From Planctomycetota bacterium (lineage in GTDB: Bacteria > Planctomycetota > SZUA-567 > JAKLDR01): DNA of 64,000 nt. Below the pieces are notes generated by a model. The model made no database searches. It was given only the letters and a program-made list of their open reading frames with translations, and was not told where the DNA came from. The stretch covers positions 49,424 to 113,423 of the forward strand of contig JAKLDR010000006.1 of the NCBI GenBank assembly GCA_022703445.1, given 5' to 3'. The position numbers were made by a program, and so were the translations under genes. Below are positions 49,663 to 57,320 of this stretch, in pieces. Every line of letters begins with the position of its first letter. Position 1 is the stretch's first letter.

Positions 49663-51311
49663 GGCTTGGATTCCTCTCCCCTGATCTTCTTCAGCGCCTC
49701 GGTGGCGACCTCGCGGATGGACCAGCCTTGCCGGTCGTTCAGTGCCGCTTCCAGCGGCGCGATGGCCCGGCGGCTCCCGGTCATCCCCAGCGCCCTGGCG
49801 GCCGCCACACGCACCTCGGGAGCATCGTCTTTCAGGGCAACGAGCAGCGGATCGACGGCCGAATCGCCAATCTGCCCCAACGCCATCGACGCCTCATATC
49901 TCCCCGTTCCATCTACGCTACGAATCACGCCGATAAGTGGCGCAATGGCGCGTGGATCCTTGGTCTTGCCCAATGACCTTGCGGCGTAATGCCGCGTGGC
50001 GCTGTCCGGATCGCTAAGCAAGCCGATCAGAGGTTCCACAACCCGTGGACTTTCGATCTCGCCGAGCGCCGTCGCGGCCAGCGAGCGCATGGTCGATTTC
50101 TCGCTCTTTGCCACCTCGGCCAGCGCCTCCGCAGTATCAGGGTCTCCGATCTGGCCGAGGGCATAGACCGCCGACGACGAAATCTCGTGGTTTTCATCGC
50201 GGAGCATCCCGACAATCGCTCTTGCCGAGGTCCTCGCCTTGAGACTGCCGAGCGAGCGCACTGCCGCCAAGCGCACGGAGGGTGACGCGTCCTTCAAAGC
50301 CGGCATGAGCGTCGCGGGCGCCTGCGGTCCTCCCAGTCTGGCGATGGCCTCAACCGCCGCTCCCCGCACATCGTTGAAGGGATCCTTTAACGCCGAGGCC
50401 AGCGCGTCGCGGCCCCGGAGATCGCCCACCAGCCCCAGCGCAGCGGCACAATTGCGGCGCGTCCAGTCGTGCTTGTCCTCCATGAGCGCCTTGGCGAGCC
50501 TAGGAACCGCGGCACTTGCCGCCGGTCCAAGCCGCGCCAGCCCCTCGGCGGCTGCGCTACGCACCATCGACTCAGGATCGTCCAGCGCCCGGACCATGGC
50601 CGGCACCGCTGCGAGACCGCAGTCGCCTCCGGCTGCGCCGAAGGCCGTGGACACTCCCGCTCGCACATGCGGGGCAGGACTGTGGAACTCCTCCAGGAGT
50701 CTCTGCGCAATCGATGGATTCTCTCGCGCCATGCGCGCCAACGTCATGGAGGCATAATGCCCTGCCTCTCGGTCCGACAGACGGTCGACGAAGACGGGAA
50801 CGGCAGCCATGTGCCCGGATTCCGTCATCGAAAGAGCCTCAGCGGCCATTCCCCGCAACTCCGGATCGTCGAGAGCCCGGGTGAGTTCGGGGACGGCCTT
50901 CTCGGAATCTGCACCGAGCCGGCAAAGCGCCTTGGCTGCCCATGTCCGCCGGTCCTTCTCGGAACGTCTCAGGTTCTCCGCAAGAACCGGCGCCGCCGGC
51001 CTTCCGCAGGAAGCCAGGATTCCGAACGCCTCGTATTTCCCGGGCGCCAGTCGATCAGGAATCCGGACGTAGATCGCCAGATGCCGGGCCGCTCTCTCGC
51101 TGCCGCCGAGTAGCGCTACGGCGTCGGGGCAGGTCTTGTCCCAAGCATCGCCGTAGCGCTCTTCACACCCCAAAACTATCTCTCTCGTGCGCCACACCGG
51201 CACCACCACCGCGCCGACGAACCAGGCCAGGCCGAGGGCCAGCAGTATCCCCGCCGTCCACGCCGCCATCGGCCGCCAGGTGCGGAGGGGCGGGGCGGCG
51301 GGCTCGCTCAC
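49659..51311 (-). CDS. Membrane-anchored HEAT-repeat protein
   Basis: 550 residues from GTG with GGAGGTAA before it. Same head module (PAPPLRTWRPM, then helix about 15-37). The family motif is LGGSERAARHLAIYVRIPD near 68-88. Some 13 HEAT/PBS-lyase repeats of about 31 residues follow (VRSLGSLKARTSARAIVGML; ALGQIGDPDTAEALAEVAKS), ending ALKKIRGEESKP. The 3' end is repeated as debris at 59551-59600 and 61155-61305. Coupled at both ends by GTGA overlaps with its neighbours. Confidence 0.85.
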   Translation of the reverse strand: MSEPAAPPLRTWRPMAAWTAGILLALGLAWFVGAVVVPVWRTREIVLGCEERYGDAWDKTCPDAVALLGGSERAARHLAIYVRIPDRLAPGKYEAFGILASCGRPAAPVLAENLRRSEKDRRTWAAKALCRLGADSEKAVPELTRALDDPELRGMAAEALSMTESGHMAAVPVFVDRLSDREAGHYASMTLARMARENPSIAQRLLEEFHSPAPHVRAGVSTAFGAAGGDCGLAAVPAMVRALDDPESMVRSAAAEGLARLGPAASAAVPRLAKALMEDKHDWTRRNCAAALGLVGDLRGRDALASALKDPFNDVRGAAVEAIARLGGPQAPATLMPALKDASPSVRLAAVRSLGSLKARTSARAIVGMLRDENHEISSSAVYALGQIGDPDTAEALAEVAKSEKSTMRSLAATALGEIESPRVVEPLIGLLSDPDSATRHYAARSLGKTKDPRAIAPLIGVIRSVDGTGRYEASMALGQIGDSAVDPLLVALKDDAPEVRVAAARALGMTGSRRAIAPLEAALNDRQGWSIREVATEALKKIRGEESKP

Positions 51312-52915
51312 TTACCTCCCTCCGGGGACTCCGGATGAGGGCTGCGGAGCTCAATCTCCTTCACCAAGCAGAGCGTCATTCTTGAATCCCGCCGGCGCCC
51401 AGCGGCGGTCCGGAGCACGGGAAGAGCCTCCTCCCTGTGGCAGATTGCCAGTGTCAACACAGCCGCATCGGCCAGGTTGGAATCGCGTATGTCGTCATCG
51501 AGGATCGCGGCTAGTTCCTTGATCCAGGCCTTGCTGCGGGCAGCGATGATAATCTCCATTCCTGCCCGACGCTCCTCGGAGCTACCGGCCAGCAGCCCAG
51601 CGACCAACGCTCGGTCCTCTTTGCCGGTGATACCCGCACGGATTGACTCCAGTCGTCCCTTGACCGCGAGGTTTGCAGCCTTGGCCTTGCGCTCGTCAAT
51701 GATGGGCACAAGCGGCTCACCTTGGCGCACGAGCGGGAGGGTCTCCATGAAAGGTCGCGAATACGAATCAAACAAGCCACGCGCCCCGCGGGTCATCACC
51801 GGCTGCCAGACGTCCAGCGCGGCGGCCAGCCGGTCGGGCCCGGGCCTATCCGCGTTGGCCTTGAGCCAGGATAGCAGCTGCTTCCGGCCCTGCTCACAGA
51901 CCTCGCGGGACTGCTTCTCGGCAGCATCCTGATTCATCACCCGCCACAACGAGTCGTGTATGGGCAACCGCACTTGAGGCGGCAGGCCGTAGATGGTTTC
52001 GATGGCTTCAGATATGCCGGGCAATGCGTGGTAATCGGACTCCTTCTCAAGCCAGATGGCCATCTCCCGTGCCGCCGCATCATCGGCCACCTCCGCCGCG
52101 AGCGGCATGGTCCAGCTGTTGGCAGCTTTCCTTTCCCCAGATGAGTAGTCGGCGCGTGCCAGTTTCAGACAGACCTCGCGGATCGCTGCTGCCTGCGGGT
52201 GATTCAGAGGCCTGCCCATCGGATACTCCGCGCTGTAGAGTGTAGTCTGTCCGCAGTGGCGCCGAGAGCGCTCCGCAGTCCGATACGCCGGGCTGATCAG
52301 CAGGTAGAGTGCTCTCCCCGCCTGCCCCGCGGCCCCCTGGTCACCGGACTCCATCTGGCGGAGCAGGATGGGAATCCAATCGGCCTCTCTCTGACAGAGT
52401 TCGGCGAGGACCTTGTCGAACTCGACGGGGTGCAAAGTGCACAGGCGGGCAAAGAGTGCCTGCACGTCCCCGGCGACCTTGCCGGGTTGCTTCAATGTGA
52501 CCGTTTGGTCATGCAATGATGAGCCGTAACCTGTGGCTTCGATCTTCTTCATAGGCTCTTTGGTCATGGCTTGGCGGCATTCAGGGCAGAATCGCACGAG
52601 GGCCCACCTGGCCCATCCCGACACGCATCCGCCGTGGTGGACTTGTTGGTGGTGAGGAAAGTACCTCTGCTCAATCGCCCGGTACTCGTTCGATTCAATC
52701 GGGTACCCGTACCCGATCCTTACCAGGCCGCACTTGAGCCGGACTTTGTGCACCTCGCATTCCCGCACATCGCCCCGCGCGTCTTTGAAGAATATGCAGA
52801 TGCAGCAGAGGCCGACAAGGAACACCGCCGCGGCTGCAAGGAGCCACCGTCTCCTGCCGTGCCGTTTGGACCGATCAGTCAGTGGCTCATCGAGCTTGGC
52901 CGGCTCTGCGGGCAT
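51308..52915 (-). CDS. Membrane-anchored protein with cysteine-rich and HEAT-like regions
   Basis: 535 residues. Membrane helix at 24-43 (WLLAAAAVFLVGLCCICIFF). A Cys/His segment follows at about 52-118: CEVHKVRLKCGLVRIGYGYP, GGCVSGWARW and FCPECRQAM, looking like a metal-binding unit. The remainder is helical and HEAT-like. First gene of the three-gene coupled set; AGGAGGACCGCGGCT precedes the ATG and the TAAGCT promoter is 25 nt upstream. Confidence 0.7.
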   Translation of the reverse strand: MPAEPAKLDEPLTDRSKRHGRRRWLLAAAAVFLVGLCCICIFFKDARGDVRECEVHKVRLKCGLVRIGYGYPIESNEYRAIEQRYFPHHQQVHHGGCVSGWARWALVRFCPECRQAMTKEPMKKIEATGYGSSLHDQTVTLKQPGKVAGDVQALFARLCTLHPVEFDKVLAELCQREADWIPILLRQMESGDQGAAGQAGRALYLLISPAYRTAERSRRHCGQTTLYSAEYPMGRPLNHPQAAAIREVCLKLARADYSSGERKAANSWTMPLAAEVADDAAAREMAIWLEKESDYHALPGISEAIETIYGLPPQVRLPIHDSLWRVMNQDAAEKQSREVCEQGRKQLLSWLKANADRPGPDRLAAALDVWQPVMTRGARGLFDSYSRPFMETLPLVRQGEPLVPIIDERKAKAANLAVKGRLESIRAGITGKEDRALVAGLLAGSSEERRAGMEIIIAARSKAWIKELAAILDDDIRDSNLADAAVLTLAICHREEALPVLRTAAGRRRDSRMTLCLVKEIELRSPHPESPEGGK

Positions 52916-52939
52916 AGCCGCGGTCCTCCTGCCGCAGTG

Positions 52940-52968
52940 AGCTTACCCCGCAGCGCAGGCCGGCGCAA
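52940..52968 (-). promoter_or_regulatory. TTGCGC-N17-TAAGCT promoter (copy 3 of 3)
   Basis: Minus strand: TTGCGC (52968-52963), 17-nt spacer CGGCCTGCGCTGCGGGG, TAAGCT (52945-52940). Marks the upstream end of the unidirectional array. Confidence 0.6.
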
Positions 52969-53200
52969 CCTCCAGACTGGACCACATGCTGTTAATCAGG
53001 CCGGCCCGCGGTTTGAATCCGTTTGCTTTGGAGGTCCGAGCTGAACGAGGAATGTGCGCCCGTATCGTTCAACTTGCGATGGTCCTAGGGCACTGCTTCT
53101 CGCCTTTTCCCGGCCGATTAGAGAGTGCGTTTTGGCTGTTAAACGCGGCCCCATGTTAACTGAGAAAGGGAGAGTTTGAGAGTGTCCTGACCGTCAGTCC

Positions 53201-53225
53201 GGTCGGAAACCCATGGTTTCCGACC
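53201..53225. repeat. GGTCGGAAAC hairpin
   Basis: GGTCGGAAAC (53201-53210) and GTTTCCGACC (53216-53225) form a perfect 10-bp stem with a 5-nt loop, flanked by further GGTCGG/CCGTCAGTCC pieces. No T-run follows on either strand, so it looks like a dispersed palindrome rather than a terminator. The rest of the 380-nt gap 52916-53295 holds only promoter copy 3 and nothing else I can support. Confidence 0.55.
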
Positions 53226-53295
53226 GCACTCACGGTCGGAACGATGCAAACAGAGAGTTGGGAAACACATCACCTTCGGCGCGTAAGTCCTGGAC

Positions 53296-53661
53296 TCACC
53301 TGCCGCCGCGGCGCCGCGCCAGGAAATGGAGGACCGCTGCGTTCCCTGCCGCCAGCGCCTCCTTCTTGGCGCGGGTCCAGCGCTTGACCTGGGCTTCGCG
53401 GCGTCTGGCTGCGGAGAAGGTGGGGTGCGGCTCGGAGTAAGCCAGGGATACCGGCGGGTCCAGCCGGGTGGTGCGGCAGGCGATTCCGGAGAGGTGCTCC
53501 TGCCAGCGGCGGGAGAGATTGGTGGTGGAGCCGGGGTAGAGGATGCCGGATTTGAGCCGGAGCAGGTAGAACCACGCGGATGGAGAGGAGGACGGCAGGG
53601 ACGAAGATTGGGAAGGCAAGGATATGGCCCTTCGACTCGCCTGCGGCTCGCTCAGGGCCAT
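53296..53661 (-). CDS. GIY-YIG nuclease-domain protein with repeat-derived N-terminus
   Basis: 121 residues if translated from the ATG inside the first tandem-repeat unit; the frame continues further through the repeats. The GIY-YIG core is WFYLLRLKSGILYPGSTTNL, then SRRWQEHLSG, with RREAQVKRWTRAKKEAL, typical of YhbQ/UvrC-like small GIY-YIG proteins. The first Y-I-G is changed to L-Y-P-G. The native N-terminus seems to have been replaced or extended by the 97-bp repeat, giving about 30 low-complexity residues. Activity uncertain. Confidence 0.7.
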   Translation of the reverse strand: MALSEPQASRRAISLPSQSSSLPSSSPSAWFYLLRLKSGILYPGSTTNLSRRWQEHLSGIACRTTRLDPPVSLAYSEPHPTFSAARRREAQVKRWTRAKKEALAAGNAAVLHFLARRRGGR

Positions 53662-54035
53662 TCGACCCCTCGACAGGCTCGGGGCCTGCGGCTCGGCCCC
53701 TGGCCGGAGGCCATGAGCGAGGCCCTTTGGGGCCGAACCGGAGGAACTGGCCCTTCGACTCGCCTCTGGCTCGCTCAGGGCCATTCGACTCGGCCCCTGG
53801 CCGGAGGCCATGAGCGAGGCCCTTTGGGGCCGAGTCGGAGGAACTGGCCCTTCGACTCGCCTCTGGCTCGCTCAGGGCCATTCGACTCGGCCCCTGGCCG
53901 GAGGCCATGAGCGAGGCCCTTTGGGGCCGAACCGGAGGAACTGGCCCTTCGGCTCGCCTCTGGCTCGCTCAGGGCCATTCGACTCGGCCCCTGGCCGGAG
54001 GCCATGAGCGAGGCCCTTTGGGGCCGAGTCGAATG
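53626..54035. repeat. 97-bp direct tandem repeat, about four copies
   Basis: Unit starts at 53626, 53749, 53846 and 53943, spaced exactly 97 bp for the last three; the first carries an extra 26 bp. Each unit contains GGCCCTTCGACTCGCC, GGCTCGCTCAGGGCC and GAGGCCCTTTGGGGCC. 97 is not a multiple of three, so the six-frame translations through it are out of phase and it is not a protein repeat. There are no variable spacers. Confidence 0.85.
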
Positions 54036-54162
54036 GCTCTGCGAGTGAGACCCTCTTCGAACCCGCTCCATGATTCCGGCTCCGGTTGTAGCGTCGCAAG
54101 CGGCCATCTATCGCAGGATGGAGGGTCGGTGCCTCCCCGGGTTGCGAACGACGGAGGCCTGG

Positions 54163-54227
54163 GGCAGTGTACGCTATTTTGGATGGATTGCCTGACACGC
54201 AATCGGCGCAAAATACAGTGCACTGCC
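54163..54227. repeat. 65-nt long imperfect palindrome
   Basis: Outer arms GGCAGTGTACGCTATTTTG and CAAAATACAGTGCACTGCC pair at 16 of 19 positions; an inner GATTGC/GCAATC pair continues the stem. A single long hairpin results, of the size of small non-autonomous elements or structured DNA sites. It lies between the tandem repeat and the AAA gene's operators. Confidence 0.65.
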
Positions 54228-54242
54228 AGACGGGCACGCTCC

Positions 54243-54321
54243 CGACCAAACTAACGCCAGTCGTTACTTTGGTCGGCTTTTAGGCTTGACCAAAGTGAGG
54301 CCAGTCGTTAGTTTGGTCGGC
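54243..54321 (+). promoter_or_regulatory. Twin palindromic operators of the AAA/DUF4143 gene
   Basis: Two 31-bp dyads, each with GACCAAA and TTTGGTC at the ends and CCAGT at the centre: 54244-54274 (arms match 12 of 13) and 54288-54318 (10 of 13). They are separated by 13 nt, and the second ends 3 nt before the ATG at 54322, so a bound protein would cover the translation start as well as the promoter. Confidence 0.7.
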
Positions 54322-55542
54322 ATGAAGAACCGCGCGCTGGCGGCAGCCATCGAAGACCTGGCCTTCTCCGGCCACAAGATCGCCTTCGTGTCCGGGCCGC
54401 GGCAGTGCGGCAAGACGACGCTGGCCAAGATGCTCCTCGAAAGGCGCAAGGTCGGCTCCTATCTGAACTGGGACGACGTGGAGTTCCGTCGAGCCTGGGC
54501 CAGGCACCCCTCGGCGGTCATTCCTGGCAGCGCGGGGAAGGAAACCCCGCTCGTCGTTCTGGACGAACTGCACAAGGACCGCCTTTGGAAGCGCAACCTC
54601 AAAGGCGTCTTCGACACGTTGGCGAAGCCCTGCGACTTCCTGGTCACCGGCAGCGCGCGGCTGAATGTCTACATGAAAGGCAGCGACAGCCTGCTGGGCA
54701 GGCACTACAGCTTCCGGTTGCACCCGTTCTCCGTGCGCGAGATGGAGCATCCCGATGTCCTGGCCCCTGACGAAATGCTCGCCGCGCTCTTCTCGCGCGC
54801 CAACCAGAGCAGGAAGGCTCCGGAGGGCAATCTGGAAGCGCTCATGGCCTATGGTCCGTTCCCGGAGCCGTTGCTGGAGCAGAATGTCCGCAAAGCCAAC
54901 CTCTGGCGGCGCAACCGGGAGCAGCTCATTGTCCGGGAAGACCTTCGGGACCTTAGCCGGCTTCTGGAGTTGGGCCGGATTGAGCTGATGACCGCCCTGC
55001 TGCCTGAGCGCGTCGGCTCGCTCTTCAGCCCGACGGCGCTGGCCCAGGACCTGGAGGTGAGCATCCCGACAATCAAGCGTTGGACGACCTACCTGAAGCA
55101 GCTCTATTACCTGTTCGAGCTCAAGCCCTACACTCGGCACATCGTTCGCTCCCTGCGGCGCGACGGCAAGATCTACCTGTGGGACTACGGGGCCATCAAG
55201 GACGAAGCGGCGCGCTTCGAAAACATGGTTGCCTGCCATCTGCTCAAGACCTGCAACTTCTGGACGGACACCGGCGAAGGCGAGTTCGAGCTCTGCCTAT
55301 TGCGCAACAAGGACGGCCAGGAAATCGACTTCCTGATCCTGCGCGACGGCGTGCCCTGGCTGCCGGTGGAGGCCAAGCACTCGGACGCGGAACCGTCGGA
55401 CAGCTGGAAGAGATATGCCGGCAAGCTCCCCTGCAGGCAGGCGCTGCAGATCGTGCGCCAGCCGCACTGGAAGGTGCACGCATATGGCGATGCCCAGGTG
55501 CTGGTCGCCGGCGCCGCCGAGGCGCTGGGCTACTTCGCCTGA
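54322..55542 (+). CDS. AAA_14/DUF4143 ATPase with nuclease-like C-terminus
   Basis: 406 residues from ATG. Walker A GPRQCGKT (25-32), Walker B PLVVLDELHK, then sensor-like VTGSARLNVY, the standard AAA_14 arrangement. The DUF4143 C-terminal part ends with EIDFLILRDGVPWLPVEAKH, which looks like a PD-(D/E)xK nuclease core (D...ExK). Such ATPases are widespread in bacteria with no settled role; defence and mobile-element links are suggested by their variable location. Alone here, next to repeats and a transposase, with twin dyads over its start, perhaps for autoregulation. Confidence 0.85.
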   Translation: MKNRALAAAIEDLAFSGHKIAFVSGPRQCGKTTLAKMLLERRKVGSYLNWDDVEFRRAWARHPSAVIPGSAGKETPLVVLDELHKDRLWKRNLKGVFDTLAKPCDFLVTGSARLNVYMKGSDSLLGRHYSFRLHPFSVREMEHPDVLAPDEMLAALFSRANQSRKAPEGNLEALMAYGPFPEPLLEQNVRKANLWRRNREQLIVREDLRDLSRLLELGRIELMTALLPERVGSLFSPTALAQDLEVSIPTIKRWTTYLKQLYYLFELKPYTRHIVRSLRRDGKIYLWDYGAIKDEAARFENMVACHLLKTCNFWTDTGEGEFELCLLRNKDGQEIDFLILRDGVPWLPVEAKHSDAEPSDSWKRYAGKLPCRQALQIVRQPHWKVHAYGDAQVLVAGAAEALGYFA

Positions 55543-55610
55543 ACTGCAGTCACCCCTGAGCCCCGGCCGTTGCGGCCACTCCGCCGCCTGGTAGCATGGC
55601 CGGCGGGGGC

Positions 55611-55887
55611 CTAGCAGCCCGTTGAAAGAGCGGCGGGGGCGCGACACTTGAGATTGTGGCCTCAGGCAAGGAGCGACGACGAAGGCGTGTCAAAGAGACA
55701 CGCCGAGGAGGAGTGACGCAGCATGAGGCCGCAAGATCAAGCGTCACTTCGGGTTGCGCCTGGACGGGCCGTCTCCGGCGTTGCTCGTCGTCGCCGTATC
55801 GCTGCGGATACGGCTTCCTCCTCGCGCCTTGCATCCAGCCCGTCCGAGCGCAACGCGATCCCCGCCGCTTTTTCAACGGGCTGCTAG
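55611..55887. mobile_element. MITE-like element, 277 bp
   Basis: Terminal inverted repeats of 28 bp match at 27 positions; they begin CTAGCAGCCCGTTGAAA on each strand. CTAG at both outer ends could be a 4-bp target duplication. It encodes no transposase; apparent frames are short. The right end is 1 nt before the ATG of the rve transposase, so it inserted next to, or carries, that gene's upstream region. It fills most of the 346-nt gap between the AAA and transposase genes. Confidence 0.8.
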
Positions 55888-55888
55888 C

Positions 55889-57154
55889 ATGTCCACGCCG
55901 GTTCAGCCTGCAGGCTCGGGATCCTGGTCGCTCACTGTACGCCTGCTGATCGACGCCATCGCCACAATCTTCATGCGGGCCTACTGGCTGGCCCGCTGCC
56001 GGGCGGCGGGCCACGCCTCCAGGACCGTCCGCCTCCTGGCTGAGCGCGACGACGCCCTCTGGCGCCTAGCGCTGGCCGAGCGGATGCTGGCCGTCCAGTG
56101 CCGCCGGATCGCGGCCATGAATCCCCACCGCCGCCCCGAGGTCCTGCCGGAGGACAGGTTCGAAGTGCTCCAGATCATGCGCCTGCAGGGCTGGCGGCTG
56201 CAGAGGACGGCCGACTGCTTCGTCATCCATCTCAACACGCTGTGCGCGTGGCAGAGGCGGTTTCGCCAGGACAACGACCCCGGCGGCTTCTTCGGGCCGG
56301 CGCCGGTCAACCGGCTCAATGACTCCGTCCGCTGGCTGGTCCATGAGATCAGGCGCATGTGCCCCCATCTGGCCGTCGGCACGCGGACCATCGCCAGGAT
56401 GATCGTCCAGGCCGGCCTGCAGATCAGCCGATCCACCGTGCAGCGCATCATCCGGGAGGAGCCGCCCAGGAAGAAGGCCCGGCGGGCCGCAGCCCCGGGC
56501 GGGACCGCCACCATCCCGTATCACATCCTGGCTCCCAGGCAGGCCAACCGCACCTGGCACCTGGACCTGACCGTCGTCAGCGTTCTCTGGTGTCGCATCT
56601 ACATGGCCGCTCTGGTGGACGGCTTCTCACGGAAGCTGTTGGCGCTGCGCGTCTTCGCCGGAACCCCGACCTGCAAAACGATGGCCGCGCTGGTGCGCCA
56701 GACCGTCGCCACTCATGGCCGGCCGCGCTTCCTGGTCACCGACCACGGCTGCCAGTTCCGAGTCAGGTTCCGCAGGGCCGTCAGGTGGCTGGGCATCGAT
56801 CCGGTCCGCGGCAAGGTCCGCTCCTGGACCTTCAACGGCAAGGTCGAGCGCCTCTTCCGGACGCTGAAGCTCTGGTGGCGGCTCAGCCTGTTCGGCTGGG
56901 CGGCCGGCAAGGCCGGCATCGCCCGGCGGATGCAGGTGCGCCTCGATGTCTTCCGGGACTGGTACAACACTCGGCGCGCGCACCACGCCCTCGGCGGCTG
57001 GACGCCCGAGCAGGTCTGGACCGAGTCCGGGCCGCCCGCCGCCGTGGCCATCCGCGTCCGCGATCCGCAGCCGGAGATCCGCATCCTGCGGCACCGCTAT
57101 CGGGGCGACCCGCATCTGCCCGACCTCGAGATCGAGGTCGACTGGGCGGCCTGA
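55889..57154 (+). CDS. Transposase with integrase core (rve, DDE)
   Basis: 421 residues from the first ATG after the MITE. A helix-turn-helix region (LQGWRLQRTADCFVIHLNTL, about 99-125) is followed by HTH/linker and an rve catalytic core: D226 in WHLDLTVV, D285 in VTDHGCQF and E320 in NGKVERLF, i.e. DD(34)E spacing. Ends with the common WYNTRRAHHALGGWTPEQV. Belongs broadly to the IS481/IS3 group; exact family not determined. Intact and probably active or recently so. Clear terminal repeats of its own were not found. Confidence 0.88.
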   Translation: MSTPVQPAGSGSWSLTVRLLIDAIATIFMRAYWLARCRAAGHASRTVRLLAERDDALWRLALAERMLAVQCRRIAAMNPHRRPEVLPEDRFEVLQIMRLQGWRLQRTADCFVIHLNTLCAWQRRFRQDNDPGGFFGPAPVNRLNDSVRWLVHEIRRMCPHLAVGTRTIARMIVQAGLQISRSTVQRIIREEPPRKKARRAAAPGGTATIPYHILAPRQANRTWHLDLTVVSVLWCRIYMAALVDGFSRKLLALRVFAGTPTCKTMAALVRQTVATHGRPRFLVTDHGCQFRVRFRRAVRWLGIDPVRGKVRSWTFNGKVERLFRTLKLWWRLSLFGWAAGKAGIARRMQVRLDVFRDWYNTRRAHHALGGWTPEQVWTESGPPAAVAIRVRDPQPEIRILRHRYRGDPHLPDLEIEVDWAA

Positions 57155-57297
57155 CGCGGAGGAGCGCTTTCCTGCATTTGAAGAACGAGCACAACTACCA
57201 GAGATAGCCTACCTGGCCCCTATTTCGGGACCGGCTTGCCTCGTTTCGGACTATCCGGCGGATCGCTTCCGGGCTCCGTTGCGGTCCCGGCGTTCGG

Positions 57298-57320
57298 CAC
57301 AGTTCCCTGGGCCGCTACAG
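57298..57320. repeat. 23-bp direct repeat, copy A
   Basis: CACAGTTCCCTGGGCCGCTACAG minus its ends is shared, in the same orientation, with 62197-62219 (22 of 23 identical). This copy lies 144 nt after the transposase gene and contains the stop codon of the gene at 57315. Confidence 0.7.

Noticed and set aside
53270..53908. Repeat-encoded proteins (phrases such as MALSEPEASRRASS)
   Set aside because: They arise because the 97-bp repeat is open in several frames on both strands; no start site or conservation supports them.
53626..54035. CRISPR array
   Set aside because: The 97-bp units are directly adjacent and identical along their whole length, with no unique spacers and no cas genes.
53296..57154. 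Diversity-generating retroelement or retron
   Set aside because: No reverse transcriptase motif (xxDD) occurs in any frame of the repeat zone.
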